64,000 nucleotides of DNA. Source: Myxocyprinus asiaticus. Taxonomy: Eukaryota > Chordata > Actinopteri > Cypriniformes > Catostomidae. Below, piece after piece: positions 60,206 through 63,383 of the stretch. A program made the translations under genes and the position numbers. The stretch spans positions 18,281,001 through 18,345,000 of the forward strand of contig NC_059382.1 in assembly GCF_019703515.2 (NCBI RefSeq), read 5' to 3'. The notes beneath the pieces were generated by a model that worked only from the letters and a program-made list of their open reading frames with translations, was not told the DNA's origin and ran no database searches. Every line of letters starts with the position of its first letter. Position 1 is the stretch's first letter.

Positions 60206-62072
60206 CAAATAAACAGTTTTTCTTTTTAAGAAAGACTACCTAACTAACAACTGAGGAGCAATCCATGGTCTTAAATATGGTAAACACAAGGGCAAGTAGG
60301 CTACAATGTAGAATATAAATTATGAAGAAAGTCATGTGTAATATTGTAATATATTTCCTGTTCTAATGATGTTTGATATAAGGAAACAAACTGGCCTGGT
60401 TTGGATTCCTAAATTCTTAAAGAGTCTGATAAAAAGAAAAACAATATCTATTATGAAGTAGAAAACAAACATATTTACTATTGAATCACAGTCTCAAATC
60501 AGTAAAATGGTTTACTCATGAAGAGTATAACTAGCGCTATAGAAATAAGGTGTTAAATTAGTTTAATTTCCCACCACACCTTGGAGTACAAAAAATTCTG
60601 TAGAGTTCAGAAGTTTCTAGATGCTCAGATGATCAAAAATATATAATATTCATTACAAACATGAAAAGCAACAACTTCTCTTAAATATTAATTGCAATTA
60701 TGCAATTATGAGGAAAAAAACTGCAACGCGATGAACCACCGAAGAACATTTTTTACCCAGGAAAAATCCTGCTTTATACATTTTTTCAAATTGAGTCTGG
60801 ACTAAATGGATTCAGACCTCTTTTTTCACTTCAGTTGTAAAAGGATATAATTCCACTTTTCAACCACACAGTTATGTTTTTTGGAACCCAGTTAAGTTAA
60901 ATATTATTGTAATTAAAAAAAATTTAAATTAATTAAATAAATAAATAAATAACAATAATAATTATTATTATAGTTATTATAAATAATAACAATAAAAATA
61001 ATAATGATAAACATTCAAATTTTATTAGTAGTACTGTATTTCATAATTTCTTAACTTTAAAACCCTGGGGCTTTTATTTTGACAAAACATTTCAGGAAGA
61101 AGGTGAACAGAGTGTCTGTTTGTGGGCTAGTTCACAGTAGTTTAATATGCTTGTCATTCAAAATCTGGTGAATTGCGCTGGTTCCGAACTCAATGCAAGT
61201 TATAAGCGAACCGAACTATCAAGCATCTACATCTGAGATGTATTCTGTGTGGAGCACTCACATATTGTAAGCCGCTCTGAGAGCTAAAAACAGTAGCGTA
61301 TCATCAGCCCATGCGTGCTATCTATGTGTGTGTGTGAAACAACAGAGCACCGCTGAATTACTGAAACACGCTGCACATGCAAACTATATATTTATTTATT
61401 AAAAGTAGCCTTCTGAGATTCACAAAGCTATCGGACGTCTTCAAGAGAATTTAAATAAAATATAGTTATTTAAACTACTTTAATAGTGCTTTTATGGTTC
61501 CTTCATGCCATTTTGGAGCTTGAAGGTAACAACTACAACTAACACACAGTAATGGATTTGGATCGGGCTTGTCGGACCAATACCTGATCCGGTCAAAAAA
61601 GTCAGTATCTGAACAGATACCAATCAAGGTATCGGATCGGTGTTTCCCTGAAAAATTCATTATGAGAGTCTTACTTCTGGGAGTCCTGCAGTAGAATGGC
61701 CGCATTCTGGGAGGCGGGGTTTTGTTTGGCATGGCTCAGCCAGCCCCGAGCATCATACTCCACCCAGTCAGTGCCGTGGCTGTGACCCAACATGAAGTGA
61801 TGTGCCTTCTCACTCTTCAGTAGCAGGGCGGGACCTGAGGGATGCATTGAACTCATAAGGTTGCAAGCATAAATGTGCACTTGTTGTGGTGTGTGGGTGG
61901 GTATGTGTAGGAGATGTAGCGAGTTCTGACCTTTACTTTCTCCATTCGCAGGGCTGTAATAACTGAAGAGTCTCTCCAACAGAGTTTCCTCTGAGCCCCC
62001 AGGCTGTAGAGCTTCCTCCTCCATCAGCCACAGCAGCCCCCTTGCCTCATCTGTCCTAGCTAGTGTCCGTAC
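2424..62072 (-). CDS. myo18a: myo18a, unconventional myosin XVIIIA, partial (26 exons; both ends outside the window)
   Basis: Joined exons, high to low: 61931-62072, 61675-61834, 59019-59205, 58718-58928, 58120-58229, 55722-55787, 50729-50857, 46254-46397, 44652-44741, 42401-42520, 41862-41973, 39866-39993, 38951-39105, 33505-33628, 33196-33396, 32152-32262, 30230-30334, 29498-29644, 29257-29370, 25692-25808, 22787-22870, 18327-18464, 12340-12525, 11607-11746, 10874-10918, 2424-2546. Every junction is AG/GT with compatible phase and the joined frame has no stop. Myosin XVIIIA is an actin-binding myosin with little or no motor ATPase; it co-assembles with non-muscle myosin II, and its long isoform carries N-terminal KE-rich and PDZ regions, which lie beyond 64000. 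The window gives the distal motor, one IQ motif ([15 protein letters not shown]), the WPWWKLF lever-tail junction, a coiled coil of about 700 residues and the start of the tailpiece. Identity rests on near-continuous recalled similarity to vertebrate MYO18A; MYO18B fits less well. The teleost paralog is unresolved. Confidence 0.95.
2547..4146. other. myo18a intron 25, part without recognised features
   Basis: No exon, RNA gene or clear transposon end was seen. There is an A-tract near 3494-3508. Small open frames here lack recognisable domains or splice context. Confidence 0.5.
4591..6149 (+). mobile_element. Tc1-like element (inner) with about 200-bp inverted repeats
   Basis: It starts CAGGTGCTGGTCATATAA and ends with the exact reverse complement. 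TA is duplicated at 4589-4590 and 6150-6151. The inverted repeats cover about 4591-4792 and 5949-6149 and are nearly identical. It lies inside the transposase gene of the outer element, so it is the younger insertion. Confidence 0.95.
4910..5861 (+). pseudogene. Tc1-like transposase (inner element), frameshifted
   Basis: The reading begins [13 protein letters not shown] at 4910 with an HTH-like segment ([15 protein letters not shown]), then moves between frames. A shift near 5150-5250 leads into the frame ending at 5861, and a central stretch around 5395-5530 reads sensibly only in another frame ([13 protein letters not shown]). All three catalytic residues remain: D in FSDES, D in QQDLAPAH and E in NPIENLW, with DD34E spacing. 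It looks recently inactivated by a few small indels. Confidence 0.88.
7252..10202. other. myo18a intron 25, mostly unassigned; (TA)n and repeat-like block
   Basis: A (TA)n tract lies at about 8329-8365. The surrounding sequence from about 8265 to 8940 (AATCGATTAC, CGATTAATCAC) resembles a dispersed fish DNA-transposon-like repeat, but I could not define its ends. No exon with myosin similarity and no RNA gene was seen. Confidence 0.4.
10203..10772. mobile_element. TTAA-flanked MITE
   Basis: The left end reads TTAAAGACCCCATGAAAT and the right end is its inverted copy, giving inverted repeats with a TTAA on each border. TTAA duplication is the signature of piggyBac- and Kolobok-type elements. 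It is about 570 bp and has no coding capacity, so it is non-autonomous. Confidence 0.8.
10874..10918 (-). CDS. myo18a: myo18a exon 25 (end of coiled coil, 45 nt)
   Basis: Acceptor CCTCTAG, donor AA|GTGAGG. It encodes [15 protein letters not shown], the basic end of the coiled coil that matches MYO18A. Reading through the donor would give AAG TGA, an immediate stop. Confidence 0.9.
10919..11606. other. myo18a intron 24
   Basis: No repeats with clear ends, RNA genes or additional exons were recognised. Confidence 0.6.
11607..11746 (-). CDS. myo18a: myo18a exon 24 (coiled coil)
   Basis: Acceptor CTTTTTAG, donor CAG|GTAACA. It encodes [20 protein letters not shown], then [20 protein letters not shown] and NEELIN. 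This is heptad-rich tail with an acidic end, closely matching MYO18A. Confidence 0.95.
11747..12339. other. myo18a intron 23
   Basis: AT-rich, with nothing recognised. It carries repeated short motifs of the type TTCCATAACTTTT, possibly an old repeat. Confidence 0.5.
12340..12525 (-). CDS. myo18a: myo18a exon 23 (coiled coil)
   Basis: Acceptor TTCCTCAG, donor CTG|GTGAGG, 62 codons. It encodes [20 protein letters not shown] and later [20 protein letters not shown]. This is a strongly charged heptad repeat typical of the MYO18A tail. Confidence 0.95.
12526..13186. other. myo18a intron 22, unassigned part
   Basis: Between exon 23 and the DIRS insertion. There is a short A-tract near 13128-13138; nothing else was recognised. 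Confidence 0.5.
13193..13385. repeat. DIRS left terminal repeat (inverted relative to the right one)
   Basis: The shared part, from GGTATCTCACTATGGGTAA to GTGCCTACTTCA, matches the reverse complement of about 17740-17890 with scattered mismatches. The outermost 45 bp (13193-13242) are unique to this end and are complementary to 13424-13474. Confidence 0.85.
13424..13515. repeat. DIRS internal complementary region (circle-junction template)
   Basis: Bases 13424-13474 are the reverse complement of the left terminus (13193-13242). Bases 13476-13512 are the reverse complement of the right terminus (about 17875-17915). This joined-ends arrangement is the hallmark that lets DIRS elements restore their termini through a circular intermediate. 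Confidence 0.85.
13661..15327 (-). pseudogene. DIRS reverse transcriptase / RNase H, frameshifted
   Basis: Pieces lie in several minus-strand frames. The RT region includes [11 protein letters not shown] and a degenerate VDLKDMY motif, with the catalytic YLDD at 14720-14731. RNase H has TDAS (Asp at about 14254-14256), a LEL glutamate and RSDNS. The end reads [17 protein letters not shown], typical of DIRS RNase H. There is no recombinase domain after the stop at 13661. Confidence 0.82.
15400..17553 (-). pseudogene. DIRS gag-like ORF1, fragmented
   Basis: Minus-strand pieces in different frames include an acidic stretch ([19 protein letters not shown], about 17000-17110) and a segment with [20 protein letters not shown] (about 16290-16360). 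The latter resembles conserved parts of DIRS gag-like proteins. No continuous frame remains. Confidence 0.65.
17740..17917. repeat. DIRS right terminal repeat
   Basis: Inverted copy of the left repeat (CACTATGGGTAA versus TTACCCATAGTG). The outer tail, GATACCAAACGAATG onward, is the part duplicated in inverse form at 13476-13512. Confidence 0.85.
18327..18464 (-). CDS. myo18a: myo18a exon 22 (coiled coil)
   Basis: Acceptor TTTGGCAG, donor GAG|GTGAGT, 46 codons. It encodes [20 protein letters not shown] and [20 protein letters not shown], continuing QVKRLE. Very close to MYO18A. Confidence 0.95.
18533..18880. mobile_element. MITE with GCCACGTCCACACTA inverted ends
   Basis: The left end is GCCACGTCCACACTA and the right end TAGTGTGGACGTGGCC. 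It is non-coding. It resembles a DNA-transposon-derived repeat frequent in fish; superfamily not determined. A SINE/LINE tail (about 18750-18862) lies just inside the right end. Confidence 0.65.
18750..18862 (+). mobile_element. SINE/LINE 3' tail fragment
   Basis: Contains GTCGCTTTGGATAAAAGCGT followed by AAATGTAAATGTAAATG. This is the conserved 3' tail shared by many teleost SINEs and L2-type LINEs. The 5' part is not recognised. Confidence 0.7.
19050..19486 (+). mobile_element. tRNA-derived SINE with 12-bp target duplication
   Basis: The 5' end is tRNA-like, with an A-box-like TGGTTAGCTCAGCGAG and a B-box-like GTTCGAATCC; the tail is A-rich. The flanks TCAGAATTATGA (19038-19049 and 19487-19498) are identical 12-bp target duplications. 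It resembles the cyprinid HAmo-type SINE, named from memory only. Confidence 0.88.
19914..20605. mobile_element. Fold-back element with unrelated GC-rich loop
   Basis: The left arm (about 19921-20097) and right arm (about 20367-20513) are inverted copies (ATTCTGAGATGCTATTCTTC versus its complement). They come from the coding part of a Tc1-like transposon related to the copy at 23189. The outer right end TGATCGGTGT mirrors ACACCGATCA on the left. The loop (20098-20366) is GC-rich and matches nothing else in the window. Confidence 0.7.
20606..21480. other. myo18a intron 21, unassigned
   Basis: No exons, RNA genes or element ends were recognised. Confidence 0.5.
21527..21738 (-). mobile_element. 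DIRS gag-region fragment
   Basis: This segment matches 16670-16885 of the DIRS element in the same orientation, with small gaps. An example is ATACAGATCCCTCTCTGTAC, present in both. It is an isolated piece without terminal repeats. Confidence 0.8.
21801..22228 (-). mobile_element. tRNA-derived SINE, reverse orientation
   Basis: Same family as the SINE at 19050, inverted. The A-rich tail (as T-strand complement) is at 21801-21815 and the tRNA-like head ends at GCTACCCAGGCCC. The flanks GAGTCTGATCATTT (21787) and GAGTCTGAATATTT (22230) look like an imperfect 14-bp target duplication. Confidence 0.85.
22787..22870 (-). CDS. myo18a: myo18a exon 21 (coiled coil)
   Basis: Acceptor CTTGTGCAG, donor AAG|GTGAGT, 28 codons. 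It encodes [20 protein letters not shown] and EKQDVQEK. Confidence 0.95.
23000..23185. repeat. Repeat rich in TACCATGGTA-like motifs
   Basis: Multiple copies of CATGGTA/TACCATG in both orientations. It is probably a dispersed low-complexity repeat; ends are not defined. Confidence 0.45.
23261..23626 (+). pseudogene. Tc1-like transposase, N-terminal remnant
   Basis: The frame contains an HTH-like segment ([20 protein letters not shown]) and then [18 protein letters not shown]. It ends at a stop before the catalytic domain, of which only scrambled traces follow. Confidence 0.75.
23965..24252. mobile_element. MITE with 8-bp target duplication (hAT-like)
   Basis: The left end is GGACCCACTTTATATTAGG; the right end read inward is GGTCACACTTTATATTAGG. 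The flanks ATCGCATG at 23957-23964 and 24253-24260 are identical. An 8-bp duplication points to the hAT superfamily. It sits in the right inverted repeat of the Tc1-like element. Confidence 0.85.
24305..25691. other. myo18a intron 20, unassigned
   Basis: A poly-A run lies near 25520-25538. No exon or clear transposon ends were recognised. Confidence 0.5.
25692..25808 (-). CDS. myo18a: myo18a exon 20 (coiled coil)
   Basis: Acceptor CTCATGCAG, donor CAG|GTAACT, 39 codons. It encodes [20 protein letters not shown] and [19 protein letters not shown]. Confidence 0.95.
25809..29256. other. myo18a intron 19, mostly unassigned
   Basis: Contains a 20-base G run at 26271-26290 and many AT-rich stretches. 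A short segment near 27620-27830 looks like an old dispersed repeat. No further exon was seen. Confidence 0.45.
26271..26290. repeat. Homopolymeric G tract (20 bases)
   Basis: Twenty consecutive G, preceded by T-rich sequence. Its length may be affected by sequencing error. Confidence 0.9.
29257..29370 (-). CDS. myo18a: myo18a exon 19 (coiled coil)
   Basis: Acceptor GCTTCACAG, donor GCG|GTAAGT, 38 codons. It encodes [20 protein letters not shown] and [18 protein letters not shown]. Confidence 0.95.
29498..29644 (-). CDS. myo18a: myo18a exon 18 (coiled coil)
   Basis: Acceptor TTTTTCAG, donor CAG|GTCTGA (non-consensus), 49 codons. It encodes [20 protein letters not shown], then [20 protein letters not shown] and REITQLKNQ. 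Confidence 0.93.
29645..30229. other. myo18a intron 17
   Basis: AT-rich with short A and T runs; no feature recognised. Confidence 0.5.
30230..30334 (-). CDS. myo18a: myo18a exon 17 (coiled coil)
   Basis: The acceptor lies in a TG-rich tract (TGTGTGTGTAG); donor CAG|GTACAG; 35 codons. It encodes [20 protein letters not shown] and [15 protein letters not shown]. Confidence 0.95.
30335..32151. other. myo18a intron 16
   Basis: CA/TG-rich at the acceptor side; a purine-rich AAAC/ACAA stretch lies near 31015-31090. No exon, RNA gene or transposon ends were recognised. Confidence 0.45.
32152..32262 (-). CDS. myo18a: myo18a exon 16 (coiled coil)
   Basis: Acceptor GACCTGCAG, donor AAG|GTATGA, 37 codons. 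It encodes [20 protein letters not shown] and [17 protein letters not shown]. Confidence 0.95.
32263..33125. other. myo18a intron 15, upstream part
   Basis: AT-rich, no feature recognised apart from the GT tract that follows at 33126. Confidence 0.5.
33126..33187. repeat. (GT)n microsatellite, about 31 units
   Basis: A perfect GT tract. On the gene strand it reads (CA)n and begins within about ten bases of the exon 15 donor. Confidence 0.97.
33196..33396 (-). CDS. myo18a: myo18a exon 15 (coiled coil, 67 codons)
   Basis: Acceptor TCTCTCAG, donor CAG|GTGATC. It encodes [20 protein letters not shown], then [20 protein letters not shown] and [20 protein letters not shown]. This is the most conserved part of the tail. 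Confidence 0.96.
33505..33628 (-). CDS. myo18a: myo18a exon 14 (coiled coil)
   Basis: Acceptor TGTGCAG, donor GAG|GTCAAC (weak). It encodes [20 protein letters not shown] and [20 protein letters not shown]. Confidence 0.94.
33629..34835. other. myo18a intron 13, upstream part
   Basis: A T-rich stretch lies at about 34003-34029. The segment at about 34240-34470 may be an old repeat. It ends in a C-run/CT tract (34813-34835) that borders the LINE. Confidence 0.4.
34836..36920 (-). mobile_element. Non-LTR retrotransposon (LINE), 5'-truncated, reverse orientation
   Basis: On the minus strand the 3' end shows AATAAAGAACTTTAAATTG-type sequence ending in an AATTGAA repeat near 34836. Pieces of reverse transcriptase follow upstream. 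Both borders abut CT repeats, hiding any target duplication. RT features suggest an I/Nimb-like clade; this is tentative. Confidence 0.75.
35405..36789 (-). pseudogene. LINE reverse transcriptase, broken
   Basis: Three minus-strand pieces are seen. The first has [15 protein letters not shown] and [17 protein letters not shown]; the second [16 protein letters not shown]; the third continues from [11 protein letters not shown] (YADD codons at 35831-35842) into [18 protein letters not shown] and YDYLGLKIS. The endonuclease domain is absent and frameshifts separate the pieces. Confidence 0.82.
36921..37843. other. myo18a intron 13, middle part
   Basis: A CT repeat lies at 36922-36944; the rest is unremarkable sequence with no recognised features. 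Confidence 0.45.
37844..38471. mobile_element. MITE (GATAGTTCAACC / GGGTGAACTACCC ends) split by a SINE
   Basis: The left start near 37849 (TAGTTCAACCAAAAATG) and the right end GGTGAACTACCCCTTTAA are inverted. The right border has TTAA (38468-38471); the left border is degraded. The internal part (ATTTTAGGAAGAATATTTCAG) also appears at 63400 onwards and resembles a very common cypriniform repeat. Confidence 0.7.
38009..38265 (-). mobile_element. tRNA-derived SINE nested in the MITE
   Basis: On the minus strand it begins GGGCAGTGGTGGCTTGG with an A-box-like GGCTTGGCGGTTAAGG and a B-box-like GGTTCAAGCCC. It ends in an (TTC)n tail (GAAGAAG on the plus strand). TTTTA on both sides fits a short target duplication. 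A second SINE family, unlike those at 19050 and 21801. Confidence 0.8.
38472..38950. other. myo18a intron 13, end part
   Basis: AT-rich, nothing recognised. Confidence 0.5.
38951..39105 (-). CDS. myo18a: myo18a exon 13 (coiled coil)
   Basis: The acceptor is a TG-rich tract ending GCGTAG; donor AA|GTGAGT. It encodes [20 protein letters not shown], then [20 protein letters not shown] and [12 protein letters not shown]. Confidence 0.95.
39106..39865. other. myo18a intron 12
   Basis: CA/TG-rich at both splice sites. The segment at about 39530-39665 looks like an old dispersed repeat. No exon. Confidence 0.5.
39866..39993 (-). CDS. myo18a: myo18a exon 12 (coiled coil)
   Basis: Acceptor TTTGTGTAG, donor AAA|GTAATA followed by CA repeats. 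It encodes [20 protein letters not shown] and [20 protein letters not shown]. Confidence 0.95.
40180..40577. mobile_element. TTAA-flanked MITE
   Basis: The left end TTAAAGGAATATTCCGG and the right end GGAATATTCTTTAA are inverted, with TTAA at both borders. About 400 bp, non-coding, and similar to a common fish repeat. Confidence 0.75.
40578..41340. other. myo18a intron 11, middle part
   Basis: No recognised feature; short G run near 41020-41030. Confidence 0.45.
41341..41404. repeat. (GA)n microsatellite
   Basis: Perfect GA tract of about 32 units. Confidence 0.97.
41405..41861. other. myo18a intron 11, end next to exon 11 donor
   Basis: No feature recognised. Confidence 0.5.
41862..41973 (-). 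CDS. myo18a: myo18a exon 11 (coiled coil)
   Basis: The acceptor is a (TG)n tract ending TTTCAG; donor CAG|GTGAGT. It encodes [20 protein letters not shown] and [17 protein letters not shown]. The acidic end is as in MYO18A. Confidence 0.95.
41980..42005. repeat. (CA)n microsatellite at the exon 11 acceptor
   Basis: Thirteen CA units on the plus strand. On the gene strand this is (TG)13, six bases upstream of the exon, where a pyrimidine tract is usual. Confidence 0.95.
42139..42192. repeat. Octamer tandem repeat (ACTCACAC)n
   Basis: About seven near-perfect copies of an 8-bp unit inside a CA-rich region. Confidence 0.9.
42401..42520 (-). CDS. myo18a: myo18a exon 10 (coiled coil)
   Basis: Acceptor TGTTTCAG, donor CAG|GTACCA followed by CACACA, 40 codons. 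It encodes [20 protein letters not shown] and [20 protein letters not shown]. Confidence 0.95.
42655..43755. mobile_element. Fold-back-like element with 20-bp tandem repeats in both arms
   Basis: The left array (42655-42835) repeats a 20-bp unit such as CAAATCTAAAAACACAATAG. The right array (about 43622-43755) repeats the complementary unit GTGTTTTCTGAATTGCTGTT. The central about 790 bp is non-coding and AT-rich. This layout resembles fold-back transposons; no target duplication was identified. Confidence 0.65.
43756..44651. other. myo18a intron 9, remainder
   Basis: Short GT tract at about 43836-43869. A GAATTGAA-rich stretch at 44550-44645 precedes exon 9. Nothing else was recognised. Confidence 0.45.
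44652..44741 (-). CDS. myo18a: myo18a exon 9 (start of coiled coil)
   Basis: Acceptor TTTTTAG, donor AAG|GTTCGTG (unusual), 30 codons. It encodes [20 protein letters not shown] and [10 protein letters not shown]. Confidence 0.93.
44742..45689. other. myo18a intron 8, part
   Basis: CA-rich at 45240-45385; purine-rich (GAGAGA) near 45615-45640. No exon. Confidence 0.45.
45690..46050. repeat. Tandem repeat of about 126 bp, three copies
   Basis: Each unit contains CGATATTTGGCCATTTTGAG, with copies near 45722, 45848 and 45976, plus ATGCCAATAAAGT. A degenerate single relative lies at about 51035-51110. Confidence 0.75.
46254..46397 (-). CDS. myo18a: myo18a exon 8 (lever-tail junction)
   Basis: Acceptor CCTTTTAG, donor GAC|GTAAGT, 48 codons. 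It encodes [20 protein letters not shown], then [20 protein letters not shown] and EEQIRGKD. The WPWWKLF motif marks the start of the myosin rod, as in myosin II (WWRLF). Confidence 0.96.
46398..50728. other. myo18a intron 7, large, mostly unassigned
   Basis: A poly-A run lies at 47908-47929. A MITE half resembling the element at 55379 lies near 50578-50640 (GCAGTGTGTAATTTCTG). No coding exon, RNA gene or full transposon was recognised; open frames here lack domains. Confidence 0.4.
50729..50857 (-). CDS. myo18a: myo18a exon 7 (converter end and IQ motif)
   Basis: Acceptor GTGTGCAG, donor AAG|GTAAGT, 43 codons. It encodes [20 protein letters not shown], then [32 protein letters not shown] fits the IQ consensus, a light-chain/calmodulin binding site. 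Confidence 0.96.
50858..51280. other. myo18a intron 6, start
   Basis: At 51035-51110 a diverged copy of the repeat seen at 45690; otherwise nothing recognised. Confidence 0.45.
51281..51507 (+). mobile_element. Tc1-like 5' fragment
   Basis: Starts CACTCAGTGACCACTTTATT and matches the left end of the element at 23189 through the transposase start region, then stops abruptly. The right end is missing. Confidence 0.85.
51772..52256. mobile_element. Tc1-like element, internally deleted
   Basis: The left end CAGTGGGGTTTAAAAGTTTG and the right end (inward) CAGTGCCATTCAAAAGTCTG are inverted; TA lies on both sides. No transposase remains. A poly-A run lies at 51805-51831. Confidence 0.8.
52257..55378. 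other. myo18a intron 6, middle, mostly unassigned
   Basis: Contains a CA tract at 52695-52730 and an AAT tract near 53257-53275. A less AT-rich block at 54580-55020 has small open frames without recognisable domains. No exon. Confidence 0.4.
55379..55687. mobile_element. TTAA-flanked MITE
   Basis: The left end TTAAAGGTGAAGTGTGTAAT and the right end ATTACACACTTTCCCTTTAA are inverted, with TTAA at each border. About 310 bp, non-coding. The right border is only 35 bp from exon 6. Confidence 0.75.
55722..55787 (-). CDS. myo18a: myo18a exon 6 (motor, converter)
   Basis: Acceptor TGTTTTTAG, donor AGA|GTAAGT, 22 codons: [20 protein letters not shown] then SR. It matches the converter region just before the FFRAG motif. 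Confidence 0.95.
55788..56402. other. myo18a intron 5, start
   Basis: C-run near 55944-55957; nothing else recognised. Confidence 0.5.
56403..57751. mobile_element. Tc1-like remnant with solo LTR and other insertions
   Basis: The ends are inverted: left GACTATCAAAAGTTTGGACA, right (inward) GACCAGTCAAAAGTTTAGAC-like, as in a well-known fish Tc1 family. The inside is scrambled: part of the transposon (CTTTGCACAC...GGGCATTCGCTCAACC) remains, together with other repeat-like pieces (for example 57120-57260 and 57290-57470). No transposase frame survives. Confidence 0.65.
56616..56858 (+). mobile_element. Solo LTR, 243 bp
   Basis: Starts TGTGACGAGG and ends ATGTTACA (TG...CA, with TGTGAC/GTTACA inverted ends). 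It has an internal TTATTAAATA polyadenylation-like region and is GC-rich compared with its flanks. CACAC (56611) and CAAAC (56859) form a 5-bp target duplication with one mismatch. No internal retrotransposon sequence remains. Confidence 0.7.
58120..58229 (-). CDS. myo18a: myo18a exon 5 (motor, converter)
   Basis: Acceptor TTCTCAAG, donor AGG|GTGAGT. It encodes (G)[20 protein letters not shown] then [23 protein letters not shown] corresponds to the conserved EFRQRY converter motif of myosins. Confidence 0.96.
58718..58928 (-). CDS. myo18a: myo18a exon 4 (motor, reactive-thiol helix)
   Basis: Acceptor TCTTGTAG, donor CAAG|GTAAGA. It encodes [20 protein letters not shown], later [20 protein letters not shown] and [16 protein letters not shown] corresponds to the PxFVRCIIPN segment; [13 protein letters not shown] to the SH helix. 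Confidence 0.96.
59019..59205 (-). CDS. myo18a: myo18a exon 3 (motor, loop 2 region)
   Basis: Acceptor CTCTAAAG, donor GTG|GTCAGT. It encodes [20 protein letters not shown], then [20 protein letters not shown] and [20 protein letters not shown]. The Gly/Ser-rich segment is the MYO18A-specific loop 2, in place of the myosin II actin-binding loop. Confidence 0.96.
59206..61674. other. myo18a intron 2
   Basis: Contains a CpG-rich block at about 59695-59900 with a 12-bp hairpin, a poly-T run at about 60173-60201, an AT-rich TAAATAAA/AATAAT stretch at 60920-61020, and a repeat-like GGTATCGGATCGG motif at 61550-61650. No exon. Confidence 0.45.
61675..61834 (-). CDS. myo18a: myo18a exon 2 (motor)
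   Basis: Acceptor ATCCCTCAG, donor CAGAA|GTAAGA. It encodes [20 protein letters not shown], then [20 protein letters not shown] and [13 protein letters not shown]. It corresponds to the HYAGxVxY...WLxKNxDPLN segment of conventional myosins. Confidence 0.96.
61931..62072 (-). CDS. myo18a: myo18a exon 1 in window (motor, after switch II)
   Basis: Acceptor TGATTCAG, donor AAAG|GTCAGA. It encodes [20 protein letters not shown], then [20 protein letters not shown] and [15 protein letters not shown] corresponds to the LLDEEC segment before the relay helix. Earlier exons lie beyond 64000. Confidence 0.95.
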
Positions 62073-62139
62073 CTGAATCACACAGATATAAACACACATT
62101 CTTGAAAAGTCTGTTATAGCCTAACCCTAGAACGGGAGT

Positions 62140-62400
62140 CATAACAAACCGGGGAGCTAGAGGTCACAGGTTCAAATCCCGGATGAGCCCCTAATTTATA
62201 TTATGACCATTATCTTGGTTTAAGGTGCAAAATAAACAGGGGAGCAAGGTCACCGATTCAAATCCCAGACGAGCCCCCAATTTATGTAACGACTCTGATC
62301 TTGGGACAGGGTGCAACATAAACAGGAGAGCTGGAGGTACCAGATTCAAATCTTGGATGAGCCCCCAATTTTTATTATGATCTTGTGTCAAGGTGTAAGA
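62140..62400. repeat. Tandem repeat of about 86 bp, three copies with B-box-like motif
   Basis: Units contain GGTTCAAATCCC (62169), GATTCAAATCCC (62255) and GATTCAAATCTT (62343), each followed by GANGAGCCCC and then AATTTAT and later AATAAACAG. The first motif matches a pol III B box. Confidence 0.8.
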
Positions 62401-63383
62401 TAAACAGATGATTCTTTCCATGTTTAGTCCATGGAGTAAAGAAAACTTCAAAAATACATAAATACTCACCCATACACAATGAAAGAATTTTTTTTGCAAG
62501 ATGCCCTTTTACAAAACAAATCAACTATGCAACACAAGCCACTACAACACACGCTAACATACTTGAATAGCACATTGATCAAGGCTGTACATGGTTTAGT
62601 TTACTTTTCATTTCATATTTCGATAATGACCTCAAAGACAACATTAGTCATTACTTGAAAGCAATTACTATCCTTTATAGAATAAGACAGAGAAAACGAA
62701 AAGAGGGGCAAAAATTATGAGCTATTAGTCATGGGTTCTTCATTAATGGCCTGCATTAAGTAAGAGCTCCAGGGTAGTCAGGAAGGCATTTTTACACCTT
62801 ACAATCTGCCTGTCTACTTTAGCAATTAATACCAGTAATGGCTTCTCCCTCGTTCTGAATTACCACACTGATATTTTGCAGGGGCTGCTGAATAACTGTT
62901 TAAGAGGCCAGTGAGGTTAAAAAAAAAAATAAAAAAAAACTTCCAGCAATTATGGCGGCTTCTGCATATACTCACAGATCTGTCTCTGAATATTACTTTT
63001 CACTTTGATGAGACTGTATTCAGTTTGCTTTAGTATTGTTTCCACCAAAGGATAATTAACTATTCAGGGTTGTTTTAATGTGCACTTTCAATTACTTGAT
63101 ATTTAAAGTGCTCATCTGACAATTTGTGAATTGCTTTCAAAACTTTATCAAACTGATAGAGCACAAGAAAGACTTGAAAAGAATATAAGACTGTGCAGGC
63201 AGTTGTGTTTGTATTTCTACTACAAGTCGCAAAACTGTAATTGGTAACACTGACCAATGGGAGTGCCCACAAAACTCCCTAGTGAAGCTGATCTGGAAAC
63301 GGCATTGCAGGATTTTGTTCATTCGCACTGACAAAGCTTTCCCGTATTTCGTGCTTGCATTCACACAAATCCTGGACAGTCCC
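62401..63383. other. myo18a intron upstream of exon 1, unassigned
   Basis: A-rich run near 62919-62939. No exon, RNA gene or element recognised. Confidence 0.5.
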
